Part shown: positions 1 through 10,129 of the stretch, piece by piece
Numbering within the stretch: position 1 is the stretch's first letter
How the letters are laid out: each line of letters begins with the position of its first letter
DNA from: Apium graveolens
Taxonomy: Eukaryota; Streptophyta; Magnoliopsida; Apiales; Apiaceae
NCBI RefSeq assembly: GCF_009905375.1
Contig: NC_133657.1
Coordinates: 66,032,219 to 66,096,218, forward strand
Length of the DNA stretch: 64,000 bases
Direction: 5' to 3'
Made by a program: the position numbers and the translations under genes
The notes under the pieces: model-generated
Database searches by the model: none
What the model was told of the DNA's origin: nothing
What the model saw: the letters and a program-made list of their open reading frames with translations, nothing else

Positions 1-1428
1 GTTAAGCGCGAAATCGAACGTTAGGGTCTAATTGGTTAAAGTATAGATTCCTAAGCGACTTTGGTTTAATTCCAACTTATATGTTGTTTATAGGTTACCA
101 GACTCATCCCAGGACTTTTACCACCCCCAGTCGTTCAGGCAAGTTTTCTACCCGTTATACTGTTGTTGTGATGTAAATATATGTATATGCATTATCTTGT
201 GATAAGTGCATGATTGTTATTAGTAAATCTTGCGATATATTGGAGCATGTAATATGGTATATATGCATGTCTGTTTCGTAATCTTGATATCTAATTGTTG
301 ATTTAATTGCTTATAAGTTGCATAATACCTATGCTAGAGATAAGCAGTAGTTGCGTATACCCTTAGTATAAGGGACCCAAAGGTGAACATTTTCTAAACC
401 AGGAGTCGATGTTCCCGAGTATATTATATATATATATATTTATAATATATAGATATAGTTTTCAAAACTATTTAACGAATAAGGTTTATTCGATAACTTT
501 ATTTTAATTAATGAATATTATTTTTGAATATTCATTCGAGGACTTATAACTCCGTTTATTTTATTTAATGAATATTATTTTGAATATTCATTCGAGGACT
601 TAAGACTCTGTTTATTTTATTTAATGAATATTATTTTGAATATTCATTCGAGGGCTTATGACTCCGCTTTTTTTATTAAATAATATTCTTTATTTTATTA
701 AAGAATAATGTTTCGATAATCAAACTTATTTTCGATTATTCAAATAAAGATCGTACTTTCGTATAAGTATATCTTTGGTTATTTATTATTCATTTCAAGA
801 ATGAGTTTTAAAACTTCTACTTCAAAATATTTTTATAAAGATTATCCTTATGGGAATATTATTTAAATAATAATATTCAGATATTCTCCAACATATCGGG
901 ACTGATTTATTTCATTAAATCAGCATTACTCCAAACATTCTTAAAAAAAAATTCGAGTCTTCAAAATGATTTTTAAAAGTTAGAGTGGATCCCAAAACTC
1001 ATTTTTTTATATATTTAAGATCTTTCTTTCGAAGGGGATTTAAATACTCGCTCAAAACCTGAGGGATCCGGCTCAGTGGTGTATTTTACACCGCAACGAG
1101 GTTGCTGTTCTGAGAAAACATCTTGATTACTTGCCCATCGTTCGGGAAGTAAGTTCATCTATTTGAGTCGGCATAAGCAACATGGGCTCAGTGGGCGTCC
1201 ATGAAAGTGTAAGTGGCTCAGTGGGAGTCCATCAATGCGTAAGTGGCTGACTGGCAGTCCAACATAGGTCCTAATGTGGCCAGGGTGATGACCAGTGGGG
1301 AATTCGTCCATCTACTAGTAGAAAAGGTTACGTATTGGTATCTTTGCCTGATCAGCAAGATATCAGGTTTATGCCAAGGTTTTCTCCTTTCCAAATTCAT
1401 TGGATATTACAACTCTGTTTATAATTTT
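1..1428 (+). mobile_element. Left part of a long LTR (probably Ty3/gypsy), interrupted by SIRE-1
   Basis: No gene is visible here. The stretch is non-coding, with AT-rich tracts, a TA microsatellite near 420-450 and short repeats near 1160-1260. I read it as the left piece of the LTR that resumes at 14649 and ends in GGGGGTGCTACA at 15622, because the SIRE-1 target duplication sits exactly at both edges. The start of the LTR lies before the window. The LTR end and great length resemble Ty3/gypsy Tekay/Del-type LTRs, but no gypsy coding domain is present to confirm this. Two short overlapping ORFs at 1218-1434 are probably chance. Confidence 0.55.
508..668. repeat. Three tandem units of about 58 bp
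   Basis: A unit containing AATGAATATTATTTTGAATA, then TTCATTCGAGG and a CTTA-AC-CTCCG segment occurs three times in succession with few differences. Each unit holds a small palindrome, GAATATT next to its complement. It lies inside the long LTR piece and probably arose by local slippage. Confidence 0.75.
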
Positions 1429-2027
1429 TGTTAGATATATTTGATAATGTCATGGCTAATATGTTTTATGTTTAGATTTCAGATCTTATTTGAACAGAAC
1501 AAATCAGTACTTAACTGATCAGTACTTATACTGGAAGTCAGAACTTAAGGGATATCAGTACTTATGTTATCAGGAGACAGATATCAGAACTTAAGTGCTG
1601 AAGGATGATCAGATAAGGACAGTAGCTGATTAAAGTTAAGAAGATCAAGATAAACATAAGAAGAGATATGCATGAAGAAGGAATTCCGTGAAGAATGGAA
1701 TACTTGGAATAGAAGATATCTGATTGATATATTTTAGGAAGCAGAATTATATTCTATATCAATTAGCGAATATCTTATAACTGTGTAGTATATAAACACA
1801 GAAATAGAGTTTACACTATATGTGTTATCATTATCGAGAATATTATTTAATATAACTCTAGCAGCTCTCGTGATATTTTGTTCATCACTGAGAGATAACA
1901 GTTCCAGATTGTAACAGAGTTTATTGTTTAAATAAAGTTTGTTTTCTGTTACATAAGTTCTTGAAGTTTGATTTGATTGTGATAAACACTGTATTCACCC
2001 CCTCTACAGTGAAAGTGTGACCTAACA
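1429..2027 (+). repeat. 5' LTR of SIRE-1
   Basis: The LTR runs from TGTTAG to AACA and carries a TATATAAA box at 1789-1796 and an AATAAA signal at 1931-1936. The upstream U3 part holds five ATCAG(T/A)ACTTA-type boxes at about 1503, 1518, 1537, 1554 and 1583. This is the reverse complement of the TAAGTTCTGAT/TAAGTACTGAT motif scattered through the rest of the element. Confidence 0.95.
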
Positions 2028-2029
2028 AG

Positions 2030-2041
2030 TGGTATCAGAGC
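2030..2041 (+). other. Primer-binding site of SIRE-1
   Basis: TGGTATCAGAGC lies two bases after the 5' LTR and matches the standard plant copia primer site, complementary to the 3' end of initiator methionine tRNA. Confidence 0.93.
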
Positions 2042-2082
2042 TATCTGTTAACACACATACAGTTAAAGATCCAAACACAGTC

Positions 2083-4389
2083 ATGTCTGACACAGAAACA
2101 CCAACTAAGCCTACCAAAACTGAGGAATCATCAAAGACATCAATTCAGAGTCGATATGAGACTATCAGAGTTCCCATATTGAGACCATCTGAATATCCCA
2201 TATGGAAGGTAAGGATGACCATGTTTCTGGAAGCAACAGATCCAGAATACCTTGATAGAATCAGGGAAGGGCCTCACAAACCTACCAAGCTCGCTGTTGT
2301 AGTTCCAGGTGAAGCAGCAATGACCGTACCAAAGGAAAAGAATGACTACACTGCTGAAGATATAGCATCTATTGCTAAGGATGCCAAGGTACGTCACTTA
2401 TTGCATAGTGCCATTGATAATGTAATGTCAAACAGGGTAATCAACTGCAAGACTGCTAAGGAGATATGGGATGCACTGGAGACAAGGTGTCAAGGAACTG
2501 AAACAGTTAAGAAGAACAGGAAGACAATACTCACTCAAGAGTATGAACACTTTGACTCTAGGTCTAATGAGTCATTGACTGATGTGTATGAAAGATTTGT
2601 CAAACTCTTGAATGACTTGTCATTGGTTAATAAGGAGTATGATCTTGAAGATACAAACCTCAAATTCCTGTTAGCTCTTCCTGAATGTTGGGATTTGAAG
2701 GCAACAACAATAAGAGACAACTACAATCTTGATGAAACAACTCTTGATGAAATCTATGGAATGCTCAAGACTCATGAACTTGAGATGGAACAAAGAAGCA
2801 AGAGAAAAGGAGGAAAGTCAAGGACAGTTGCTCTCAAGGTTGAAGAGGAATCCCCCAAACCACCTTCCTCAAAGAAAGATAAGGGTAAAGCTCTTATTAT
2901 AAAATCTGATACTGAGTCATCAAGTTCTGAGAGTGATGATGACTCAGATTCTGAAAGCTTGCCTGAAACTGATGCTGATGAGGAGATGATGAAGCTGTGT
3001 GCTCTTATGGTGAAAGGAATCACAAAAATTGCATACAGGAAGTTCAGGAAGGGAAAGAAGTTTTCCAGGAAAGGCATAAGTTCTGATAAGAAGAATTTCA
3101 GAAGATCTGAAGGAAAAGGAGGAAAGTCTGACAGAGGAGATTATGCCAATGTTAAATGTTATAATTGTGGTGAGAAAGGCCACATATCTCCTGAGTGCAA
3201 GAAGATCAAGAATGACAAAGGCAAAGCTCTTGTCACAAAGCAGAAAAGCTGGACAGACACCTCAGACTCTGAAAGTGAGGAGAACTATGCATTGATGGCA
3301 AATGCTGAAAAATCAAGTTCTGAGAGCAGTTCTGAAACTGCTGAAACAAAGGTACCTCAGACTACTTATGCTTTTCATACTGATGATATTAATGAGTTGA
3401 GAAGATATCTTAAAACCATGTTTGTTAGTTATAGAGATCAAACTTTAACATGTGAAAGATTAACTTCTGAAAATCTTGCTTTTAAGAAAAGAAACAATTT
3501 CTTAGAAAAAGAGTTAGTCATGTTTCATCAAACTCAGAAGGATAGAGATGATGCTTTTTATGTTAGGGATGAAGTGCTAAAAATGAATGAATCTCTAAAA
3601 ACTGAGTTAGAAAAGGAGAGAGAGATTATCAGAACTTGGACTAACTCTGGCAAAGCAACTCAAAATTTGCTGAGCAGTGGAAACTGGAAAGAGGGCTTAG
3701 GTTATGAAGAAAATAATGAAAAAGGAACTGAAGAAATTAAGCCTGTTGATAAGCAAAAGCCGAAGTTAAAACCTGTTAAGTTTGTAACTGAAAAATCCGA
3801 AACTGAGAAATCAGAAGTTAAAAAGGAATTAACTTCTGACAAACTAAAACAGGAAAAGACAACTGAAGTTAACATAGGCTTAATGACAAAGAAGCAGCTT
3901 AAGCATAAGCTGAAAGATGTTAAGAATGCAAACAAGGTAAAATCACCTAGGAAAAACAGGAATGGAAAGGAAGGTGTGAATAAAAGCAATAACTATAAAT
4001 CTATTCCTGATGCTCCTAGGAAAGCATGTTATAACTGTGGAAGTTCTAACCATCTGGCTTCTTTTTGCAGGAAGAATAAGAATATTAACTCCTTATCTAC
4101 AAAGTCAGGAGTTAAGAGTCAGTCTGTTAGATACAAACCACAAAATCCTTGTTTTCATTGTGGTAGTTTATGGCATTCCATTTATACTTGTAAGGAATAT
4201 CATAGTTTGTACTATGATTATTATCAAATAAAACCTTCTTTAAAGAAAGTTTCTGTTGTTCCTTCTAGTGTAAGTTCTGATAAGAAAACTGTTAACATAA
4301 AATCTGATGTTAAATCCGCTGCAAATGTTAACAAACCTAAAAAGGCCAAAGGATCCAAGCAAGTCTGGGTCCTTAAAACTAATAATTAG
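2083..4389 (+). CDS. gag: SIRE-1 Gag (capsid/nucleocapsid) protein
   Basis: This 768-aa protein packages the element RNA into virus-like particles. The first ATG after the primer site that opens this frame is at 2083. The N-terminal half holds the copia-type Gag region, with a WK motif near residue 41 and the segment after NCKTAKEIWD. An acidic serine-rich stretch follows, then three CCHC zinc knuckles starting near residues 359, 649 and 690, and a lysine-rich tail ending in WVLKTNN. Three knuckles and about 770 residues are long for copia Gag but fit SIRE elements. The frame ends at TAG (4387) and a TGA follows at 4399. Pol continues in the same frame beyond both stops, so Pol needs readthrough or splicing. 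AAG|GTAAGG at 2206-2214 is a strong candidate 5' splice site. Confidence 0.93.
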   Translation: MSDTETPTKPTKTEESSKTSIQSRYETIRVPILRPSEYPIWKVRMTMFLEATDPEYLDRIREGPHKPTKLAVVVPGEAAMTVPKEKNDYTAEDIASIAKDAKVRHLLHSAIDNVMSNRVINCKTAKEIWDALETRCQGTETVKKNRKTILTQEYEHFDSRSNESLTDVYERFVKLLNDLSLVNKEYDLEDTNLKFLLALPECWDLKATTIRDNYNLDETTLDEIYGMLKTHELEMEQRSKRKGGKSRTVALKVEEESPKPPSSKKDKGKALIIKSDTESSSSESDDDSDSESLPETDADEEMMKLCALMVKGITKIAYRKFRKGKKFSRKGISSDKKNFRRSEGKGGKSDRGDYANVKCYNCGEKGHISPECKKIKNDKGKALVTKQKSWTDTSDSESEENYALMANAEKSSSESSSETAETKVPQTTYAFHTDDINELRRYLKTMFVSYRDQTLTCERLTSENLAFKKRNNFLEKELVMFHQTQKDRDDAFYVRDEVLKMNESLKTELEKEREIIRTWTNSGKATQNLLSSGNWKEGLGYEENNEKGTEEIKPVDKQKPKLKPVKFVTEKSETEKSEVKKELTSDKLKQEKTTEVNIGLMTKKQLKHKLKDVKNANKVKSPRKNRNGKEGVNKSNNYKSIPDAPRKACYNCGSSNHLASFCRKNKNINSLSTKSGVKSQSVRYKPQNPCFHCGSLWHSIYTCKEYHSLYYDYYQIKPSLKKVSVVPSSVSSDKKTVNIKSDVKSAANVNKPKKAKGSKQVWVLKTNN

Positions 4390-4401
4390 TGGTCTTTTTG
4401 A

Positions 4402-7400
4402 TTGCAGGGCAACAGGAAAAATATTTTAGTTCTGGACAGTGGATGTTCAGGACACATGACTGGAAATAAGGCCCTGCTATCAGACTTTGTGGAGAAAGCT
4501 GGCCCAAGTGTTTCTTATGGAGATGGCAACATTGGAAAAACTTTGGGATATGGCAATATTAATCTTGGGAATGTCATCATTAAAAATGTAGCTCTAGTCT
4601 CAGGACTTAAACACAACTTACTGAGTATAAGTCAAATTTGTGACAGAGGTTATCATGTTGATTTCTTTGCAGAACATTGTGAAATAGTTAGTAAATCTAA
4701 AGGAAAAATTGTTCTGAAGGGATTCAGGCGTGGTAACATTTATGAAGCTAAGCTTTCAACAAGTTCTGATGGTTCTGCAATCTGTTTAGTGAGTAGAGCC
4801 TCAACTGAAGAAAGCTGGAATTGGCACAAGAAACTCTCTCATTTAAACTTCAACAAGATAAATGAACTGATCAAGAAAGATCTTGTGAGAGGACTGCCAA
4901 AATCAGTGTTTGTTCCTGATGGTCTTTGTGACTCATGTCAGAAGGCTAAACAAAGAAAATCTTCGTTCAAGAGCAAAACTGAATCATCAATTCTTGAGCC
5001 TTATTATCTACTTCATGTTGATCTATTTGGTCCAGTGAATGTCATGTCTATTGCAAAGAAGAAATATGCGTTGGTCATAGTAGATGAATTCACCAGATAC
5101 ACATGGGTGTATTTCTTGCACACAAAAAGTGAAACTGCATCTATTCTGATTGATCATGTCAAACATCTGGATAAATTGATCAAAGATTCTGTGAAAATTT
5201 TGAGGAGTGATAATGGCACTGAATTCAAGAATTTGATAATGGAAGAGTTCTGCAAAAATCATGGAATAAAGCAAGAATTTTCTGCTCCTGGAACTCCACA
5301 GCAAAATGGAGTTGTTGAAAGGAAGAATAGAACTCTAATTGAAGCTGCACGAACAATGCTTGAAGAAGCAAAGCTTCCAACCTATTTCTGGGCTGAAGCT
5401 GTGCAGACTGCTTGTTTTACTCAAAATGCAACACTCATTAACAAGCATGGAAAAACACCATATGAGATGGTGAAGAACAAGAAGCCAAATCTCAAATACT
5501 TTCATGTATTTGGATGTAAATGTTTTGTTCTCAAGACTCATCCTGAACAGCTATCCAAGTTTGATCTAAAAGCTGATGAGGGAATCTTTGTAGGATATCC
5601 ACTTTCTACAAAAGCCTTCAGAGTCTATAATTTGAGAACAAAAGTGGTCATGGAATCTATCAATGTCTCTTTTGATGACAAGAAGATCACTGGACTTGAA
5701 GATTGCATTGATCATGATAAGCTGAGATTTGAAAATGAAGATTCATATTCTGATATCTCAAGTCCTGACAGTCTAAGTCCTGATACTGTAAACTCTGATG
5801 GGTTAAACTCTGATGTTATTGAAACTGTGGTGACTACGTCAAAGGAAGATGCACCAATGCAGGGGGAGCATACTCAAGATATTATCACATCTCAAGAAGC
5901 ATCAGAACATACATCTGGCTCTTCAAATTCTGATTCGTCAAGTTCTGATAAGCCAAGTACTGACAGTACTGAAAATCTAAATACTGAAGGATCCAACTCA
6001 GAGAGCATAGTTTCAGGGGGAGCATCAGAAAATGAAACCGAAGACAGCATGAATCATGGGGGAGCATCCAGTTCTAGAGAAAATCTTCCATCTGCAAGGA
6101 AGTGGACAAAATCACATACACCTGATTTAATAATTGGAAATCCTGAGGCAGGTGTCAGAACTAGAACAGGTACTTCGAATGAATGTCTTTACAATTCTTT
6201 TCTCTCTCAGTCTGAGCCAAAAAAAGTGGAAGAAGCTCTTCAAGATGCTGATTGGGTGCAAGCAATGCAGGAAGAGTTGAATGAATTTGAAAGAAACAAA
6301 GTCTGGACCTTAGTGCCAAGACCCAAGAATAGATCGGTTGTTGGTACAAAGTGGGTATTCAGAAACAAAACTGACAGTGATGGCATAATTGTAAGGAACA
6401 AGGCAAGGCTGGTTGCAAAAGGATATTCTCAACAGGAGGGAATTGACTATGATGAAACATTTGCTCCAGTTGCTAGGTTAGAAGCCATAAGGATATTCAT
6501 GGCTTATGCTGCTCACAAAAAGTTTACTGTCTTTCAAATGGATGTGAAAAGTGCTTTTCTCAATGGAGAATTGGAAGAGGAAGTATATGTTGAACAACCT
6601 CCAGGCTTTGTAGATTCCAAACATCCAGATTATGTCTACAGGCTTGATAAAGCACTTTATGGACTTAAGCAAGCTCCAAGAGCATGGTATGAGACTTTAG
6701 CTCAGTTTCTTCTGGAAAGTGGATTCAACAGAGGAACTATTGACAAAACATTGTTCTATCTCAATCATGGCAAGGACTTACTTCTGATCCAGATTTATGT
6801 TGATGATATTATTTTTGGGTCTCCAAATGACAAACTTTGCAAAAAGTTTGCCAACCTAATGCAGTCAAGATATCAGATGAGTATGATGGGAGAACTTAGT
6901 TATTTTCTGGGCCTTCAAGTCAAGCAGACTGCAGAAGGAACTTTTATTTGTCAATCTAAGTATACCAGAAACTTGCTGAAGAAATTTGGAATGCAAGACT
7001 GTTCAAGTGCATCCACTCCCATGGCCACTGCAACAAAACTGGATAAGGATACTGGTAATTCAGTAGATATTACTGATTACAGAGGTATGATTGGCTCACT
7101 TCTCTATCTAACTGCTAGTAGACCAGATATCATGTTTGCTACCTGTCTTTGTGCAAGATTTCAAGCAGATCCAAGAGAACCTCACTTAACAGCTGTAAAA
7201 AGAATCTTTAAGTATCTTAAAGGAACAGCTGATCTAGGATTATGGTATCCTAGAGAATCAGATTTTAAATTAATAGGTTACTCAGATGCAGATTTTGCAG
7301 GTTGCAAAATTGACAGGAAAAGCACAAGTGGAAGCTGCCAATTTCTTGGAGGCAGGTTGGTTTCTTGGTATAGCAAGAAACAAAAGTCAATTTCCACATC

Positions 7401-7752
7401 AACTGCAGAAGCAGAGTATATTGCTGCAGGAAGCTGCTGTGCACAGATTCTCTGGATGAAGAATCAGTTACTGGATTATGGGTTAACATATTTCAAAATC
7501 CCTATTTACTGTGATAATCAAAGTGCTATTGCTATGACAGGTAATCCAGTTCAACACTCTATGACAAAGCACATCAGCATCAGGTACCATTTCATCAGGG
7601 AACATGTGGATGAAGGTACAGTGGAATTGCATTTTGTTCCCACAGATCAACAAGTAGCAGATATCTTCACAAAACCACTGTGTGAAGCTACCTTTTCAAA
7701 ATTGGTAAATGAACTTGGAATGATTTCAGGTTCTTTCTCTAAATCTGCTTAA
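4402..7752 (+). CDS. pol: SIRE-1 Pol polyprotein (protease, integrase, RT, RNase H)
   Basis: This open frame of about 1116 codons encodes the replication enzymes. In order: aspartic protease ([10 protein letters not shown], Asp near residue 12), the GAG-pre-integrase HHCC zinc region ending CDSCQKAK, the integrase core with its D, D (RSDNGTEF) and E (VVERKNRT) motifs, a long serine-rich acidic linker, reverse transcriptase with YVDD at about 799-802, and RNase H with SDADFAG and TAEAEY. No internal stop or frameshift was seen. There is no ATG at the start. The frame opens at TTGCAG|GGC just after two gag stops, so translation must depend on readthrough, splicing to the acceptor-like site at 4407, or another route. 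Catalytic residues look intact. Confidence 0.93.
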   Translation: MQGNRKNILVLDSGCSGHMTGNKALLSDFVEKAGPSVSYGDGNIGKTLGYGNINLGNVIIKNVALVSGLKHNLLSISQICDRGYHVDFFAEHCEIVSKSKGKIVLKGFRRGNIYEAKLSTSSDGSAICLVSRASTEESWNWHKKLSHLNFNKINELIKKDLVRGLPKSVFVPDGLCDSCQKAKQRKSSFKSKTESSILEPYYLLHVDLFGPVNVMSIAKKKYALVIVDEFTRYTWVYFLHTKSETASILIDHVKHLDKLIKDSVKILRSDNGTEFKNLIMEEFCKNHGIKQEFSAPGTPQQNGVVERKNRTLIEAARTMLEEAKLPTYFWAEAVQTACFTQNATLINKHGKTPYEMVKNKKPNLKYFHVFGCKCFVLKTHPEQLSKFDLKADEGIFVGYPLSTKAFRVYNLRTKVVMESINVSFDDKKITGLEDCIDHDKLRFENEDSYSDISSPDSLSPDTVNSDGLNSDVIETVVTTSKEDAPMQGEHTQDIITSQEASEHTSGSSNSDSSSSDKPSTDSTENLNTEGSNSESIVSGGASENETEDSMNHGGASSSRENLPSARKWTKSHTPDLIIGNPEAGVRTRTGTSNECLYNSFLSQSEPKKVEEALQDADWVQAMQEELNEFERNKVWTLVPRPKNRSVVGTKWVFRNKTDSDGIIVRNKARLVAKGYSQQEGIDYDETFAPVARLEAIRIFMAYAAHKKFTVFQMDVKSAFLNGELEEEVYVEQPPGFVDSKHPDYVYRLDKALYGLKQAPRAWYETLAQFLLESGFNRGTIDKTLFYLNHGKDLLLIQIYVDDIIFGSPNDKLCKKFANLMQSRYQMSMMGELSYFLGLQVKQTAEGTFICQSKYTRNLLKKFGMQDCSSASTPMATATKLDKDTGNSVDITDYRGMIGSLLYLTASRPDIMFATCLCARFQADPREPHLTAVKRIFKYLKGTADLGLWYPRESDFKLIGYSDADFAGCKIDRKSTSGSCQFLGGRLVSWYSKKQKSISTSTAEAEYIAAGSCCAQILWMKNQLLDYGLTYFKIPIYCDNQSAIAMTGNPVQHSMTKHISIRYHFIREHVDEGTVELHFVPTDQQVADIFTKPLCEATFSKLVNELGMISGSFSKSA

Positions 7753-9086
7753 ACTTGTTCTATGTTATCAGACTTTATGATCAGTATTTACAGAATTAAT
7801 CTCTTTGTATATTCTGTGCATTAATTGATAAATGTCTTTAAGTACTGACTGTTGTCTGATATATGTTTCTAAACTCTGATAAGTGATATGTCTGTTTCAG
7901 TAACTATTTCATCCCATGAGGATAACTGTGCTAGATACTGACCTACTAGTCTTCAATAAACAAATGATCCCATGAAAGAAGTAATTATTTCTGTGGAAAT
8001 TTTATGACACAAGCAAATTCTGATAAATGAGCTTAGTTAAGTTTACTTTGTATCTCTTATTACTAAGTCACAAATTAGAATAATGCTACTCATCTGTTTA
8101 AGTTCTGATTCTAGTAAAACTGCTGAATGTACTAAGTGCTGATAAACCTCACTTATCAAAAGAAAAAGAAAAAGAATCAAAGAATAATATCAGGTACTCC
8201 TTTGAGATCTAGAGTAAAAATGTGAATGGGACGACCCAAGTGCATTGCTGGTATTAAGTAAATATGCATTAGAAAAGCAAAATATTTTTCTTGGTGACTT
8301 TTCACACTCTATGATTACTGGAGAAATACTCTGATAATAGCATAAATTCTAATAAACAGTCGTGACTCACTTACACTGAGAAGCCTCTGTACAATAGAAT
8401 TTCAAAAGATGCATAAAATTAGCACAAAAACAGTAGAGGTGGACTCATGCATGAACTCATTTATCAGTAGGTTTCAGGATAATGACAGCTCTTTAGCAAA
8501 ATTTTAATTATGACTTATTTCTAAGATGTACTGAAGTAGATCAGACTTTACTCTTTGTCTGTTATTTAGCTTAATGCACACACACATCACTCCATATGAA
8601 TGATGAAATTTCTGTGGTGGTCTATGTTATTTTAGATCAACAGTCATTGTGTCACTTCTGCACAAATTCTGAGGACAAGTTCTAGTTACACGTTCTGATG
8701 ATTAAGTTCTGACGTTCATAACTAAGAACTTGTATGAGTATTTACTAAGATAGATATTCCTTGTTCGAGTTAAGACATTATGTTCTGATGACTGTTAAGT
8801 TCTGGTATAGGTCTAAGTTCTGATTCTTCAGTCTAACCCTTTACTTGACTTATCTGTGAATAAAATTTGGTAACAGTCTCAGATTAATTTCGAAATGTTG
8901 AAGTGGAAGATTAATAGTCTATGGTTAAAACATAATGGCACTCGTCCTTGAACAGTTCACTCTTGTTACATGTGCACATTCTTTTTCCAATGACTGTTAT
9001 TCTTTTTCAAAGTCTAGGGAGACGAGGTAGAATTAATTCTACCTGTCTGCATTCAATATCTTTGTGTCTCTTGACATTCTCTTGCC
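7753..9086 (+). other. SIRE-1 non-coding spacer between pol and the small ORF, rich in TAAGTTCTGAT motifs
   Basis: I see no coding frame of note in this 1.3-kb stretch. It contains many copies or near-copies of (A)AGTTCTGAT, for example near 8100, 8140, 8695, 8710, 8785, 8800 and 8820. It leads directly into a TATA box at 9087. The same motif, inverted, is repeated in the LTR U3 region. Confidence 0.7.
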
Positions 9087-9094
9087 TATATATA
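9087..9094 (+). promoter_or_regulatory. Internal TATA box ahead of the small SIRE-1 ORF
   Basis: TATATATA preceded by GCC and followed after about 70 bp of pyrimidine-rich leader by ATG at 9167 looks like a plant core promoter. It lies inside the element, far from the LTR promoter. Confidence 0.5.
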
Positions 9095-9166
9095 CAACCA
9101 CTTCACATCAGTCTTTCCATCACATTCTTCTCACACACTTATCCTCCTTCTTCTGTCAAAAACAAA

Positions 9167-9442
9167 ATGGTTCGATTCAACATGTTTTTGAACTCACAAA
9201 CCTTCACAATGGAACTCAGTTGTGCTGAGTGGCGGCAGGAGTGGCATATAACAGCCATTCCTGAGGAGATCTGGGACTCTGTCCCACAGGAGGTGCTGGC
9301 TCACCTTCTATTCTTCGAGATGGATTATCATCGCCATCTGGAGCGCCTGGAGGAGGAACGGCGGGAAGCTATCCGTCAGCAAGAGCGAATCATTCGACTC
9401 GCTATCTTGTTTGTCGCAGATAGGAAGAGGAGGATGACTTAA
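9167..9442 (+). CDS. Small uncharacterised ORF in SIRE-1 (91 aa)
   Basis: I do not recognise the product. It starts at ATG 9167, 80 bp after a TATA box and a pyrimidine-rich leader; the same frame is open further upstream to about 8948, but that part reads like leader sequence. The 91-residue protein has a Trp-rich N-terminal part (EWRQEWH), then a charged helix from about residue 50 (HLERLEEERREAIRQQERII), then a basic C-terminus ending RKRRMT. Base use is more GC-rich than the flanks, which may hint at capture from elsewhere. No counterpart was seen in SIRE-2 or SIRE-3. The alternative is a chance ORF, but codon structure and promoter context favour a gene. Confidence 0.5.
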   Translation: MVRFNMFLNSQTFTMELSCAEWRQEWHITAIPEEIWDSVPQEVLAHLLFFEMDYHRHLERLEEERREAIRQQERIIRLAILFVADRKRRMT

Positions 9443-10129
9443 TCTCGTCTTCTTCCTGTTCTTCTTCATCTTCAGCTTTGTCAGGCTTCTTAGCTAGGAC
9501 TAAAGTTGTTGATGTTAGGATTAGAAGCTTAGGGAAAATCTTGTATTGATGTAATTTCTATTTCATATATGTATTGACTTGATATATTAATGAAAACTGT
9601 CTTTACTTCAAGATTTTGTCTCTGAGTTATTTTATCTTGTGTTGATAAATCCTGATTGATATTCTGATGACCATTTAAATTTTGTTTTTATTTAAGTTCT
9701 GATTCTCCGTCAGCACTTATTCATAGAAATTATCTCGGTCATTTTTAACATGATTCATTTTCAGAATATTAATGTTGCAGTGAAAAACAATCCAATCAGT
9801 GATAACGGGTTAAAATTTGAATTGTTTCCCTTGATAAAAGGAACAGTTTTTTTTTTCCTTGAAACTCGGCAAATGGGTAAGGCATGATTACTGTTTTCTC
9901 GAGCCCAGTAACTATCCGTTATTACTGCATGTCTGACAGGTGTCCAACGGTAACATTTTTTTTTGTATAAGTACAGCAGAGAGAAGATTTCTTTAATCTT
10001 TTTAATTTCTTCATCTTCTATCTCTCTTCTTACTTTTACTCTCTTTCACTTTACTATTTCCGTTGTTTTCATACAGATATTATCTCAAACACCTAACAGG
10101 CATACTTCAATTTCAATATTTTTTTTCAC
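9443..10129 (+). promoter_or_regulatory. SIRE-1 spacer and probable internal promoter of the third ORF
   Basis: This gap holds several more TTCTGAT-type motifs (about 9650-9715), two MYB-like CCGTTA/CAACGG sites near 9917 and 9945, a weak TATA-like TGTATAAGTA at 9964-9973, and a pyrimidine-rich leader (about 9985-10110) running to ATG 10130. The same order of motif cluster, TATA-like box, CT-rich leader and ATG occurs before the third ORF of SIRE-2 and SIRE-3. Promoter activity is inferred. Confidence 0.5.

Noticed and set aside
9167..9442. Start of the small SIRE-1 ORF at 8948
   Set aside because: The upstream part reads as hydrophobic leader and spans the TATA box; ATG 9167 fits promoter spacing better.
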